Below are positions 7,879-17,789 of a DNA stretch of 42,659 bases, one piece after another. The stretch is taken from contig JAHHHB010000057.1 of NCBI GenBank assembly GCA_019359545.1, positions 1 to 42,659 of the forward strand, read 5' to 3'. Made by a program: the position numbers and the translations under genes. Positions within the stretch are counted from its first letter, which is position 1; each line of letters opens with the position of its first letter. The notes below the pieces were generated by a model. That model worked only from the letters and a program-made list of their open reading frames with translations. It ran no database searches and was not told the origin of the DNA. This stretch comes from Desmonostoc geniculatum HA4340-LM1. GTDB lineage: Bacteria; Cyanobacteriota; Cyanobacteriia; Cyanobacteriales; Nostocaceae.

Positions 7879-9261
7879 ATGGAAATTTCCATAGACAGTC
7901 TTTGGAGTCAGGTACTAGAGCGCCTACAGCTTGAGTTATCCCGGCCTACCTTTGAAACTTGGATTAAAACTGCTAGTGCGGAGCGATTAGAAAATAATTG
8001 CTTGATGATACGTACTCCTAACCCATTTGCTCGTAATTGGTTACAGAAGTATTATGTCAACACCATTGCTCATGTAGTGCAAGATATTTTGGGTCATTCT
8101 GTGGAAATTTACATTACCGTTGCTCAAGGTGATGAAGTTTCTCATGTTAATGAACGAGAGGTTTCTTGGGAATCATCAAATCCTAGCAATATTTCTGAAC
8201 CTGTTTCTCATAATGTCCAAAAAACTACGGAATTAAACTCTAAATATGTGTTTTCGCGTTTTGTAGTTGGTGCTAATAATCGCATGGCTCATGCTGCTTC
8301 TTTGGCAGTTGCAGAATCTCCTGGGAAAGAGTTTAATCCTTTGTTTTTATGTGGTGGCGTGGGTTTAGGTAAAACTCATCTCATGCAAGCCATTGGTCAT
8401 TATCGCTGGGAAATTTCTCCTGGTTGTAAAATATTTTATGTTTCGACTGAGCAGTTTACTAATGATTTAATTACAGCGATTCGTAAGGATAGTATGCAAA
8501 GTTTTCGAGAGCATTATCGAGCCGCTGATGTTTTATTAGTTGATGATATTCAGTTTCTGGAAGGGAAGGAATACACCCAAGAAGAATTTTTTCATACTTT
8601 TAATACTCTCCATGAAGCAGGTAAACAAGTTGTGATTGCTTCTGACCGTCCCCCGAATCAGATTCCGAGTTTACAAGAACGTCTTTGTTCTCGGTTTTCT
8701 ATGGGGTTAATCGCAGATGTGCAAACGCCGGATTTAGAAACGAGAATGGCGATTTTACAAAAAAAAGCCGAGTATGAAAATATTCGCTTGCCCCGTGATG
8801 TGGTTGAATATATTGCTTCTAACTATACTTCTAATATTCGAGAATTAGAAGGAGCTTTAATTCGGGCGTTGGCTTATATTTCTATTTGGGGTTTACCGAT
8901 GACGGTGGAAAATATCGCTCCAGTTTTAGAGCCACCGAATGAAAAAGTAGTAGCTACTCCAGAAGCAATTTTGACAGTTGTCGCTGAGAATTTTGATGTT
9001 TCAATTGATGACTTGAAAGGTAACTCACGACGCCGGGAAATTAGCTGGGCGCGTCAAATCGCTATGTATCTCATGCGTCAACATACGCCTTTGAGTTTGC
9101 CGAGAATTGGGGAGGAGTTCGGTGGTAAAGACCATACAACGGTGATGTACAGTTGTGATAAAATTACTCAACTCCACCAGAGCGATCGCACTTTAGCACA
9201 AACACTACGCCAACTGAGCGATCGCATTAATATGAAAAGCCGTCCGCAAAAATCATCGTAG
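7879..9261 (+). CDS. dnaA: Chromosomal replication initiator DnaA
   Basis: The product is 460 residues. It is the AAA+ initiator that binds DnaA boxes at oriC and melts DNA for helicase loading. Domain I lies at about 1-80 ([20 protein letters not shown]). A short variable linker follows. The AAA+ core has Walker [10 protein letters not shown] from 160 and Walker [14 protein letters not shown] near 220. The C-terminal DNA-binding domain carries the signature [15 protein letters not shown]. Length is normal for cyanobacteria. A cluster of DnaA boxes lies directly downstream (9311-9531), so this is probably the replication origin region. dnaN does not follow within the window, unlike many bacterial origins. 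Confidence 0.98.
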   Translation: MEISIDSLWSQVLERLQLELSRPTFETWIKTASAERLENNCLMIRTPNPFARNWLQKYYVNTIAHVVQDILGHSVEIYITVAQGDEVSHVNEREVSWESSNPSNISEPVSHNVQKTTELNSKYVFSRFVVGANNRMAHAASLAVAESPGKEFNPLFLCGGVGLGKTHLMQAIGHYRWEISPGCKIFYVSTEQFTNDLITAIRKDSMQSFREHYRAADVLLVDDIQFLEGKEYTQEEFFHTFNTLHEAGKQVVIASDRPPNQIPSLQERLCSRFSMGLIADVQTPDLETRMAILQKKAEYENIRLPRDVVEYIASNYTSNIRELEGALIRALAYISIWGLPMTVENIAPVLEPPNEKVVATPEAILTVVAENFDVSIDDLKGNSRRREISWARQIAMYLMRQHTPLSLPRIGEEFGGKDHTTVMYSCDKITQLHQSDRTLAQTLRQLSDRINMKSRPQKSS

Positions 9262-9545
9262 GTCAGAATTCAGAATTCAGAATTCAGGAGTCAGAATTAT
9301 GAGTTTGAAGTTTTCCACAACCTGCACCCTAATCATTTACCGTCAAAGTTAAACAATTCGCCAAAGATATTAAGTAACGTATAAAAATTGATTAAATTTC
9401 ACTTAGCTTGTGGAAAAAATCTTACTTTTTGGGGAAAAATCTGTGGAAAACTTCAGATTTGTTTGACAAAACTTAATTAAGTATAATTACCTTGTGGAAA
9501 AACCACGGTGCTTTTCCACAAGTTTTCCACAGATATAGCCGATAA
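9262..9545. other. oriC: Probable replication origin (oriC) with six DnaA boxes
   Basis: Six exact matches to the cyanobacterial-type DnaA box TTTTCCACA occur in about 220 bases. They are plus-strand 9311-9319, 9512-9520 and 9523-9531, and minus-strand 9409-9417, 9442-9450 and 9493-9501. An AT-rich stretch at about 9451-9490 (CAAAACTTAATTAAGTATAA) between boxes is a candidate unwinding element. The first 40 bases are a CAGAATTCAGGAGT-type tandem repeat. Position directly behind dnaA and box density support origin function. The unwinding site is inference. Confidence 0.85.
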
Positions 9546-9577
9546 ATCGCCCTCTGTACAAAAAATTGATTATTGTA

Positions 9578-9604
9578 GAGACGCGATAAATCGCGTCTTT
9601 GCGA
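9578..9604. repeat. GTAGAGACGCGAT palindromic repeat
   Basis: A short dispersed palindrome (GAGACGCGATAAATCGCGTC) of the same family lies at 37763-37813 and inside the coding region near 38802-38830. Here it lies between the DnaA-box cluster and the split tRNA. Confidence 0.6.
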
Positions 9605-9725
9605 TGTTTAAATGTCAGGTGCGTTGTCGCCAAGCGCCGCACCGTCAAAAATTGAAGGTGCGTTAGCCTACGGCATAACACACCCTACATCTTAATTACG
9701 AATTACGAATTACGAATTATTCCAA

Positions 9726-10099
9726 CGGGACTGGTGCGACTTGAACGCACGACCTAGCGCTTCAGATTTGTGTGAGTTTCCCCACTCTCTGGACTATACC
9801 TTCACCATAGGTTTAAAAGCCTTTAGGTGGTGGCTACCTAGTCTCTACACCTTCTTGAATTTAATCAAGCTTGGCTCGGTATTCCCCTGGAGTGTCAACA
9901 CTATGGTAAACACACAACCACTCCTACTTTCTATCAATGCCTCTTGTGATACTTTTTAAAACCACTCAAAACATCTTGAAAGAAGGAAATTTTCACTCTT
10001 TAGGGTTCACCGAATTCAACCACATTCACTCATAAGGTTTCCCTTATAGTGCCCGATTATTCAGGAGGCGCTCGCTCTATCCAACTGAGCTACAGCCCC
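9726..10099 (-). tRNA. tRNA-Arg(CCU) interrupted by a group I intron
   Basis: On the minus strand the 5' exon (10099-10063) gives acceptor GGGGCTG, a D-arm, anticodon stem AGCGC and loop CTCCT. The 3' exon (9762-9726) gives AA, stem GCGCT, variable AGGTC, T-arm GTGCG TTCAAGT CGCAC, acceptor CAGTCCC and discriminator G. Joined, the exons form a complete cloverleaf with a 7-bp acceptor (one G-U pair) and anticodon loop CTCCTAA. The anticodon is therefore CCU (arginine, AGG codon). The CCA end is not encoded. tRNA-Arg(CCU) is one of the known hosts of cyanobacterial group I introns. Confidence 0.93.
9763..10062 (-). ncRNA. Group I self-splicing intron, about 300 nt
   Basis: The 5' splice site follows U36 of the anticodon, and the intron ends in G (position 9763), as group I introns require. 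An internal guide GGGAA (complement of 10039-10043) can pair with the exon UCCU, placing a G-U wobble at the splice site. Core elements are visible on the minus strand: AATTCGGTGAACCC, GGGGAATACCGAGCCAAGC, AAGGTGTAGAGACTAGG and AAGGTATAGTCCAGAGAG. These match the P4-P7 and P9 pattern of cyanobacterial tRNA introns. No homing endonuclease frame is present. Confidence 0.9.
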
Positions 10100-10129
10100 A
10101 AAAAAGCCATGTTGGTGATTATAGCATTT

Positions 10130-11867
<1,738 letters not shown>

Positions 11868-11904
11868 GAAGTTGCGTTATTTTAACAACAAAGAATAAAA
11901 AGGA

Positions 11905-11972
11905 ATCAGAATTCAGAATTCAGAATTCAGGAGTCAGAATTCAGGAGTCAGAATTCAGAATTCAGAATTCAG
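11905..11972. repeat. CAGAATTCAGGAGT-type short tandem repeat
   Basis: Repeated CAGAATT and CAGGAGT heptamers run head to tail. The same array appears at about 9263-9300 behind dnaA. Short heptameric arrays of this sort are typical of Nostocales genomes. Confidence 0.85.
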
Positions 11973-11973
11973 A

Positions 11974-12158
11974 GGTGTCAACTTAAGCTCAAATGCTTGT
12001 CCCACATACGTTTTACCCCACCCCCAACCCCTCCCCTTGGTAAGGGGAGGGGCGGTTTTGGCTTTAGACAAAACCGGGGTGGGGTGACGCGTTGAGTGAT
12101 GGTAAGTCAGAGAACTGAATATCACGTCTTTACAAGGGTTTTACGTTAAGTTGACACC
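11974..12158. mobile_element. Inverted-repeat element with GGTGTCAACTTAA ends, copy 1
   Basis: The 185-bp element begins GGTGTCAACTTAAGCTCAAA and ends ACGTTAAGTTGACACC, giving 13-bp perfect terminal inverted repeats. The interior holds a C-rich/G-rich hairpin (CCCCTCCCCTTGG / AAGGGGAGGGG). The copy at 20258-20453 shares both ends and flanking interior but differs in the centre. It has no coding capacity. Confidence 0.8.
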
Positions 12159-12331
12159 CATGCACAGCGGTGCTGCCCTACAATGTGGTCTATATTTTAG
12201 AATACTAAGTTAAATGATATTTACTGCTGATTTCTTGCTATGAGCGATCGCTTCGATGTTGCTTATTACCTGCCTATACAGGTCAGTTCATAAATCAAAT
12301 CCAACTTGCGTATCAGCTGACAGCATAATAA

Positions 12332-12577
12332 CATCCGGTAGAAAAAGCGCCTTCTGCAACCCAGCCAACTTCCAATGGGACACAAGGCCAAGCCACTAGT
12401 CCAAGTACTAATACTCCGACTTCCCAGAACGATAGTTCTACTAGTACCGTCACTCCAGGAACTCAAAGTAATACCTCTAAAACCACTCCATCTCAAGGAA
12501 TAGATAAGTCAAACACTACATCTAATAGCGATTCTCCTAACACAGGAGATAGTACTACAGGCGGTTCTGCTCAATAG
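12332..12577 (+). pseudogene. Start-less Ser/Thr/Pro-rich frame (gene remnant)
   Basis: An open frame of 81 codons with no start codon follows two in-frame stops (TAA TAA at 12326-12331) and ends at TAG 12575-12577. It encodes a low-complexity Thr/Ser/Pro/Gln/Gly sequence (PVEKAPSATQPTSNGTQ near the start, SNSDSPNTGDSTTGGSAQ at the end), typical of extracellular or linker tails. The frame upstream of the double stop is also open for some 25 codons (GQFINQIQLAYQLTA), so this may be the end of a decayed larger gene. A clean nested hairpin terminator follows 15 bases later. Confidence 0.4.
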
Positions 12578-12592
12578 CGCTTCTGATTTTTC

Positions 12593-12640
12593 AGCCCACT
12601 TGCAATGTTGGTGTTCACGCCAACATAGGACAAGTGGGCT
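12593..12640 (+). terminator. Nested hairpin terminator
   Basis: The outer stem AGCCCACTTG / CAAGTGGGCT is a perfect 10-bp match. It encloses an inner stem ATGTTGG / CCAACAT, and AATTTTAAGG follows. It sits directly behind the Ser/Thr-rich frame, supporting a once-functional gene there. Confidence 0.75.
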
Positions 12641-12735
12641 AATTTTAAGGAATATTTCCGAATTATTGCGATAAATTAATGGTATTGAAGTTTGGTAAAC
12701 TGACATAGTAACTAAACAAACATGATGCTAGATTA

Positions 12736-12802
12736 AGAGCAAGGTACAAACAGGTTAAAAGTTAAGTAAAACTTTTAAGTTAGAGCCTGTACCTCCTGCT
12801 CT
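12736..12802 (+). ncRNA. Candidate structured RNA hairpin
   Basis: The long hairpin pairs AGAGCA with TGCTCT, then GGTAC and CAGG with CCTG and TACC, around an inner stem AAAAGTT / AACTTTT. ATTTTA follows. It lies in a gene-free stretch, so it may be an RNA gene element or a terminator. I cannot assign it to a known RNA family. Confidence 0.35.
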
Positions 12803-13012
12803 AATTTTATGGCGATCGCTCTTAGGTTGTGGCATCCGTTAAATGTGTTTTAGCCTTGTGTTCATCAAGTTATTTTGGAGGTTTTAGAACGCACAGCCAG
12901 AAAATGCCTGCCTAGTTGGAATATATAGAAGGATGTGCAATTCTCTGTAAAGCGATCGTGCATACTGTCCACCTTAGTTGAATTAGTTAGTTCTGAATTA
13001 TCCAATCTTCAA
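12803..13012. other. Gene-free interval
   Basis: There is no convincing frame in this interval between two strong hairpins. It contains one HIP1-like GCGATCGC and may be transcribed between 12736 and 13070, but nothing shows this directly. Confidence 0.4.
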
Positions 13013-13070
13013 GAAACCGCCCCAAGCTGCTGATATTTATCCATCGTAGCTTCCGGCGGTTTCTGTTTTG
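13013..13070 (+). terminator. Long hairpin, probable terminator
   Basis: GAAACCGCC pairs perfectly with GGCGGTTTC, and inside it AAGCTGC pairs with GTAGCTT (one G-U). CTGTTTTG follows. With no protein gene directly before it, it may terminate a non-coding transcript. Confidence 0.6.
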
Positions 13071-13130
13071 AGTGTTATGCATTTAAATTGCACTCTGACC
13101 AGTGGGGGCTGTCATTTGTCCTTTGTCATT

Positions 13131-13290
13131 AGACCTCTTGCATAAATAATTTTTTGTCTCACGCAAAGGCGCAAAGGCAAGGCAGCGCGGTCTTCTCCCA
13201 AGGGGAGACGCCAAGGGCGATGGGGGTTTCCCCCATGAGCGACTGCCGCGCAAAGAAGAAGGCGAAAAAAAGGACTTTTGCAAGATGTTT
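13131..13290. mobile_element. About 160-bp element with AGACCTCTTGCA ends, copy 1
   Basis: The element begins AGACCTCTTGCATAAA and ends in a diverged inverse of it (ACTTTTGCAAGATGTTT). The interior is GGCGCAAAGGCAAGGCAGCG, then a hairpin (CTTCTCCCAAGGGGAGACG) and GGGGGTTTCCCCC. It is close to identical to 19449-19609, whose right end AAGAAGTCT is better preserved. Non-coding. Confidence 0.75.
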
Positions 13291-13307
13291 ATTTGTCTTT
13301 TGTTAGT

Positions 13308-13352
13308 TGTCCTTTGTCAGACCAATGACCAATGACTAATGACCAATGACTA
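13308..13352. repeat. CCAATGACTAATGA heptamer-type repeat
   Basis: Short GACCAAT / GACTAAT repeats run up to the stop codon of the metallophosphoesterase. The same family appears at 16975-17036, 19395-19420, 19620-19660 and inside the gene at 26950-27022. Confidence 0.75.
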
Positions 13353-14183
13353 ATGACCAATTAACGTAATAACAGTCACTTCCGGCGGACAAAATAGGCG
13401 TCCTGGTTTATAAGTTCCTAAACCACGATTGACATATAATTGATTTTCTTCCACATTGTGAAATCCTTGCGCCCATTCCCAATATCGCACGACTTTCGAG
13501 CAGTCTCCTAGTAAAAGTGTTACCCAACGCCGCAATTTTTTGGGAATTTTTTTGAGCAGCTTTTTATAATAAAATACAACAGGACCAATGCCCGGAATTA
13601 CGATGTGACCACCGTGGGTATGACCAGATAATTGCAAATCTACGCGCCATTGTTGCAATATCTTGGCTGTATCTGGGTTATGGGATAAAACGATACGGGG
13701 TGTAATAGAATCTAATTGATTCATCACTGGTGCAGGATGAAATTCCTGCGACCAATAATCAGCTAGTCCTACTAGTGGTAATTCCTTTCCTAGTGGATAG
13801 GCGATTTCATTCCAAAGCACATGCACCCCAATGCTAGTTAACGCCTTTGTAACTTCTGCTTGGGAGTGGCTGTAATAGATATCGTGATTACCCAGGACGG
13901 CGTAAATACCACAGCGACTTTGCAAATGTTTTAATCGCAGCACCAATTGATTAATCGGCGTTGGGTCATCAGTTACATAGTCACCAGTTAATAGAATTAA
14001 ATCTGGTTCAGCTTCGTTAGTAAGTGCGATCGCTTTTGCTAACATATCTTCCGATAGCCGCAAACCATCGTAGTGAAAATCCGATAACTGCACCAACTTT
14101 GTACCTTGTAAAGATATTGGAAGTTCCGCAATCTTAACCGTTACTTTATCTACTCTTAAATGTCCCGTAAAGAACCAATGCAT
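13350..14183 (-). CDS. Metallophosphoesterase (YkuE/YaeI-like), copy 1
   Basis: The product is 277 residues. The calcineurin-like fold is marked by metal-binding motifs in order: SDFHYDG, LTGDYV, LGNHD, LSHNPD and LSGHTHGG. These ligate two metals and hydrolyse phosphomono- or diesters; the YkuE/YaeI branch acts on membrane lipid intermediates, but the substrate here is unknown. The start at 14183 (MHWFFTGHLR) aligns with the start of the neighbouring copy. AGGAG lies upstream of it and inside the longer 14204 frame, which argues against the longer start. It is a tandem paralogue of 14402-15232, with the same length and long identical blocks. Confidence 0.9.
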   Translation of the reverse strand: MHWFFTGHLRVDKVTVKIAELPISLQGTKLVQLSDFHYDGLRLSEDMLAKAIALTNEAEPDLILLTGDYVTDDPTPINQLVLRLKHLQSRCGIYAVLGNHDIYYSHSQAEVTKALTSIGVHVLWNEIAYPLGKELPLVGLADYWSQEFHPAPVMNQLDSITPRIVLSHNPDTAKILQQWRVDLQLSGHTHGGHIVIPGIGPVVFYYKKLLKKIPKKLRRWVTLLLGDCSKVVRYWEWAQGFHNVEENQLYVNRGLGTYKPGRLFCPPEVTVITLIGH

Positions 14184-14401
14184 AAGGCAACCGATACTCC
14201 TCATACCAGCGCTTACAGCTTACCAAAAATCAAAATGCAACTTGATAAATTGCAACAATTTCTGTCATGTACTAGAAATATAATTAACTAATTGGTTGAA
14301 ATTATGAGACTAAACTAAGCTAGTCTTGCTTGAATTTCCAAGCAATTTTTAACCAGAATACTTGCTGCAATTGAGTTGTTGCATGTTGAATTTGGAATTA
14401 C

Positions 14402-15232
14402 TCACTCACCTTGTAGCGCGATTATAGTAACTTCTGGGCGGCAAAATAAGCGTCCAGGGAGGTAAGTTCCTAAGCCACGATTGACGTATAGCTGATTTTT
14501 TCCTACGCGATGGAAACCCTGCGCCCATTCCCAATGGCTGACAGCAGAAATATTTTCTTCTAAAAATCGCGCTCGACGCCGGACTTTCAGGGGTATTTTT
14601 TTGGCAATCTTGCTGTAAGCTAACGCCGCTGGGCCAATTCCGGGAATGATGATTTGACCGCCGTGAGTATGACCAGATAATTGTAAATCAACTCGCCATG
14701 CTTGTAATATCTCGGCAGTATCTGGGTTATGAGATAAAACAATGCAGGGCGTGTCTGGGTTTAGCTGGTTCATAACTAACCCAGGATTAAATTCTCGTGA
14801 CCAACTGTCGGCCAGTCCAACGAATGGTAATTCTTTTCCTAGTGGATAAGCAATTTCGTTCCAAAGGACGTGAATTCCAATGCTAGTTAACGCCTCTGTA
14901 ACTTCTGTTTTTGCGTGTTTGTAATGTATGTCGTGGTTGCCAAGAATAGCATAGATCCCACAGCGACTTTGCAAATGTTTGAGTCGAAGTATTAATTGGT
15001 GAATTGGTTGGGGATCGTCAGTTACGTAATCACCTGTCAATAAAACTAAATCTGGTTCAGCTTGGTTGCTAAGTGCGATCGCTTTTGAAAGCATACCTTC
15101 TGACAGCCGCAAACCATCATAGTGAAAATCTGACAACTGCACCAACTTCTTACCTTGTAACGGTGCAGGCAACCCTGCAATCTTAACCGTCAATTTCTCT
15201 GTACTCAACGGCCCAGATAACAACCAATGCAT
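14402..15232 (-). CDS. Metallophosphoesterase (YkuE/YaeI-like), copy 2
   Basis: The product is 276 residues and shares most of its sequence with the gene at 13350-14183, including SDFHYDGLRLSE, LGNHDIHY and SGHTHGGQIIIPGIG. All metal ligands are intact, so both copies should be active. The least conserved part is the region after GPAALAYSK (residues about 210-245), a possible specificity loop. The two genes are co-directional, separated by about 220 bases without an obvious terminator, and probably arose by local duplication. Confidence 0.9.
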   Translation of the reverse strand: MHWLLSGPLSTEKLTVKIAGLPAPLQGKKLVQLSDFHYDGLRLSEGMLSKAIALSNQAEPDLVLLTGDYVTDDPQPIHQLILRLKHLQSRCGIYAILGNHDIHYKHAKTEVTEALTSIGIHVLWNEIAYPLGKELPFVGLADSWSREFNPGLVMNQLNPDTPCIVLSHNPDTAEILQAWRVDLQLSGHTHGGQIIIPGIGPAALAYSKIAKKIPLKVRRRARFLEENISAVSHWEWAQGFHRVGKNQLYVNRGLGTYLPGRLFCRPEVTIIALQGE

Positions 15233-15412
15233 AAGACGTTCAATAAACCATAATCATAGAGCTTATAGCTTAGCTAAACATTGTCGAATTGTATGTAGGA
15301 ACCAATGCAACTTGTTGAAAATTTTATGAAACTTGCAAATCTTAGTGTATTTCTACTTATTTATAGCGGTTTGCAATTGAATGGAAATACACCCTTTGTA
15401 AATTAAACCATT

Positions 15413-15440
15413 GTAGGGTAGCACAGCTGTGCTACCCTAC
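15413..15440. repeat. 28-bp perfect palindrome
   Basis: GTAGGGTAGCACAG and its exact reverse complement lie back to back. The same palindrome is at 17223-17251 and, with one change, at 23722-23749; truncated versions are at 20235-20253 and near 12165. It is part of a larger dispersed element beginning TATAGCGGTTTGCAATTG (15362). Confidence 0.85.
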
Positions 15441-15456
15441 AGCAAATTGCTATTGT

Positions 15457-15820
<364 letters not shown>

Positions 15821-15854
15821 TCAATCCATAAAAAGGATGGTTATTCGTATGCAT

Positions 15855-15935
15855 TCTAAGATATCTGGACGGCGAATAAATTCGCCTGCGGCTTCCTCCC
15901 CATGTCTAAAGCCAGGGGCTTCCGCCACGAAAAGG
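15855..15935. mobile_element. Probable end fragment of an IS200/IS605-type element
   Basis: Hairpin GGCGAATAAATTCGCC (15871-15886) is followed by GCGGCTTCCTCCCC and a second hairpin pairing CCCC with GGGG (about 15897-15919). Similar paired hairpins sit at the ends of cyanobacterial IS200/IS605 elements. No transposase or TnpB gene adjoins it, so it is an orphan end. It lies about 150 bases upstream of the nifH remnant. Confidence 0.4.
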
Positions 15936-16323
15936 TTTGGTGAACCTGTCAATTTCCCAAACTATTGAGCAACTGCTGTACTTGTGATTTTTGCAGGTAT
16001 TTCCTGAAAATCACTAAATTGCACCGTGATGATTGCGTGAGAACACATCTAAGCCCAAAGGTAGCAGCTACATAAACCCTGCTATGTCTGCATCAGCAAA
16101 CCGTGATGCTATAGCTTGGGAGCATCTTGATAACTTTTAGCAATGTCGAACAGTACTTGCTCTTGGTGAAGTTTACATTCCAAGAGAAAGTAAACAAGCA
16201 ACTCCCGAAACTATAATTCACAGATTTACTGCACTACATTTTTTTTGTATTCCATGCGATCGCTGTTATAATTTCACAGCATTAGGCTTGGGCTAATAAT
16301 TATTGTTCAATTTAAGCATAATT
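15936..16323. other. Gene-free interval
   Basis: I find no open frame with a recognisable product on either strand. Composition is ordinary and no tandem repeats are seen. It may contain decayed sequence linked to the loss of the nif fragment's surroundings, but nothing identifiable. Confidence 0.4.
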
Positions 16324-16368
16324 AAAAAATAGCGCCACCTTCTAATGAAGATGACGCTATTTTTTTTG
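16324..16368. terminator. Bidirectional rho-independent terminator
   Basis: AAAAAATAGCG pairs with CGCTATTTTTTTT around a loop containing CACCTTCTAATGAAGATGA. T-runs follow on both strands. It terminates the GlsB-type gene on the minus strand. Confidence 0.85.
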
Positions 16369-16439
16369 ATTTAATTCACAGATAAAATAATTAAATGAAT
16401 TTGCTAAATTTTCTGCGTTGGTTGACCGCAGTTTTGTTA

Positions 16440-16712
16440 CTATACAGTAGTGCGACGGGTTAATAAGTTCCACAGGAAAACCGCTACGATTGCACCCAAA
16501 ACTGCTACTGCAATGCCTGGAATACTCAGAGTAGGAGCCGCTAGAGTTAACGTTCCTGTACTGAAGAATACACCCAAACTACCGCCAACAAAAGCACCGA
16601 TAATTCCTAACAAAATTGTTCCTAGAATTCCGCCACCTTGATGACCAGGGTAGATAGCTTTAGCGATGGCACCAGCAATTAGACCTAAAACAATCCAAGC
16701 AAGAATATTCAT
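16440..16712 (-). CDS. GlsB/YeaQ/YmgE family membrane protein
   Basis: The product is 90 residues with three hydrophobic helices: at about 3-21 (ILAWIVLGLIAGAIAKAI), at about 27-52 (GGGILGTILLGIIGAFVGGS) and at about 62-86 (IPGIAVAVLGAIVAVFLWNL). The glycine-rich pattern is that of the transglycosylase-associated (GlsB/YeaQ) family, a small inner-membrane protein linked to stress response; the molecular function is not firmly established. The gene is isolated, with a strong terminator at 16324-16368. Confidence 0.92.
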   Translation of the reverse strand: MNILAWIVLGLIAGAIAKAIYPGHQGGGILGTILLGIIGAFVGGSLGVFFSTGTLTLAAPTLSIPGIAVAVLGAIVAVFLWNLLTRRTTV

Positions 16713-16974
16713 GGTTATTAATTTGGTAAACGTTTTTTACTTACAAACTAATATTAGCAATCTTAATCTTGGGACTCCATCCATCATCAGAATCAATTAT
16801 TAATATCCATCAGGAGTAGTTAAATCAGTACTCAGTTATTGTATATATCCTCCTATTGAGGTAGATAATCAAGCAAAAAAAAGCTCCTAGTAGGTCTTTA
16901 ACTAGAAGCTATCAAACTATTGCTTGGTAATTGCAGTATATGCATTTTCAATTAGCTATCTCCTCTACTAGAAG

Positions 16975-17036
16975 TGTCATTTGTCATTTGTCATTTGTCA
17001 TTGGTCATTGGTCATTTGTCATTTGTCATTTGTCTT
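16975..17036. repeat. TCATTTG heptamer tandem repeat
   Basis: About nine head-to-tail copies of TCATTTG / TCATTGG are present. It belongs to the same short-repeat family as 13308-13352. Confidence 0.9.
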
Positions 17037-17201
17037 TGAAGTTCTCTTGACAGAGATGCTTTTGCTAGCTTGCTTCATCGTAGGAGTAGGGAATACCAGA
17101 GTCAGAGGCTCGCGGACTCGGCTTAGTAAACATCACCGCAAGCTATGGTGACTTCTTTGTTTGTCCTTTGTTATTCACTAATGACCAATATCCAATGACT
17201 A

Positions 17202-17283
17202 TAGCGGTTTGCAATTGCATGGAGTAGGGTAGCACAGCTGTGCTACCCTACCATGTACCTCATTCAAATGAAAATCGCTATAA
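17202..17283. mobile_element. Palindromic element with TATAGCG ends
   Basis: The element begins TATAGCGGTTTGCAATTG and ends AAATGAAAATCGCTATA, with the GTAGGGTAGCACAG palindrome in the centre. A related copy is at 15362-15455, and the right part is at about 246-282. It looks like a miniature inverted-repeat element or a REP-like unit. Confidence 0.55.
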
Positions 17284-17297
17284 GACAAAGCACGACC

Positions 17298-17558
17298 TCA
17301 CTTAGTACTGCTAATTTTCCATTCATCTCGATGCACTAGAACTGGTAGCAGCTTGCTCAAATACCGATGGATTATCAGGTAAATCAAACCTATCAAAGTC
17401 AACAGCATCACACCCAAAATCGTCCCATATGCGTGAATATGCCACCAAAATACCTTGAGTTTTGTTGTAGATAGTTGTACAAACCTCGATATAACAGCTA
17501 TATTGACGCTTTTGGAATCCTGAAACAATACTGCTGTGTTTTGTTGTGCAATTGTCAT
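17298..17558 (-). CDS. Small single-span membrane protein, unknown function
   Basis: The product is 86 residues (MTIAQQNTAVLF). One strong membrane segment lies at about 47-69 (AYGTILGVMLLTLIGLIYLI) and is followed by a basic tail (HRYLSKLLPVLVHRDEWKIS). The start at 17558 has AAAGGAG about 9 bases upstream; the longer frame to 17585 does not. I do not recognise a family. The neighbours (repeats and an aldolase on the other strand) give no functional hint. Confidence 0.65.
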   Translation of the reverse strand: MTIAQQNTAVLFQDSKSVNIAVISRFVQLSTTKLKVFWWHIHAYGTILGVMLLTLIGLIYLIIHRYLSKLLPVLVHRDEWKISSTK

Positions 17559-17789
17559 TTGAATTACTCCTTTAATCCCAACCACTGAGACATTTAATTT
17601 AAATTACGGTAACTCGATAGATATAATGTTATTTATATGTAAAATCTCATAACTTGATTCAAGAAGCAAGTATGGGCGTTGGGGATTGGGTATTAGTATT
17701 GAAAATTAGGTATTAGGAAACTAGTTTACACAGCCGAATCCTAGCTTCCAATGCCCCATGCCCTATGCCCCATTCCCCATTCCCAATCA

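Noticed and set aside
9741..9959. Open frame of 72 codons in the tRNA region
   Set aside because: It lies entirely within the split tRNA and its group I intron, read on the opposite strand.
12593..13070. CRISPR array
   Set aside because: I looked for regularly spaced direct repeats with unique spacers here and in the other repeat-rich gaps; the repeats are contiguous tandem units or isolated palindromes, not a repeat-spacer array.
12721..13070. 6S RNA, RNase P RNA or tmRNA
   Set aside because: No diagnostic RNase P or tmRNA sequence is present, and I could not build the long closed hairpin with a central bubble expected of 6S RNA.
13083..13283. Minus-strand frame of 66 codons
   Set aside because: It is the translation of a dispersed inverted-repeat element; the same artefact appears at the second copy (19477-19689).
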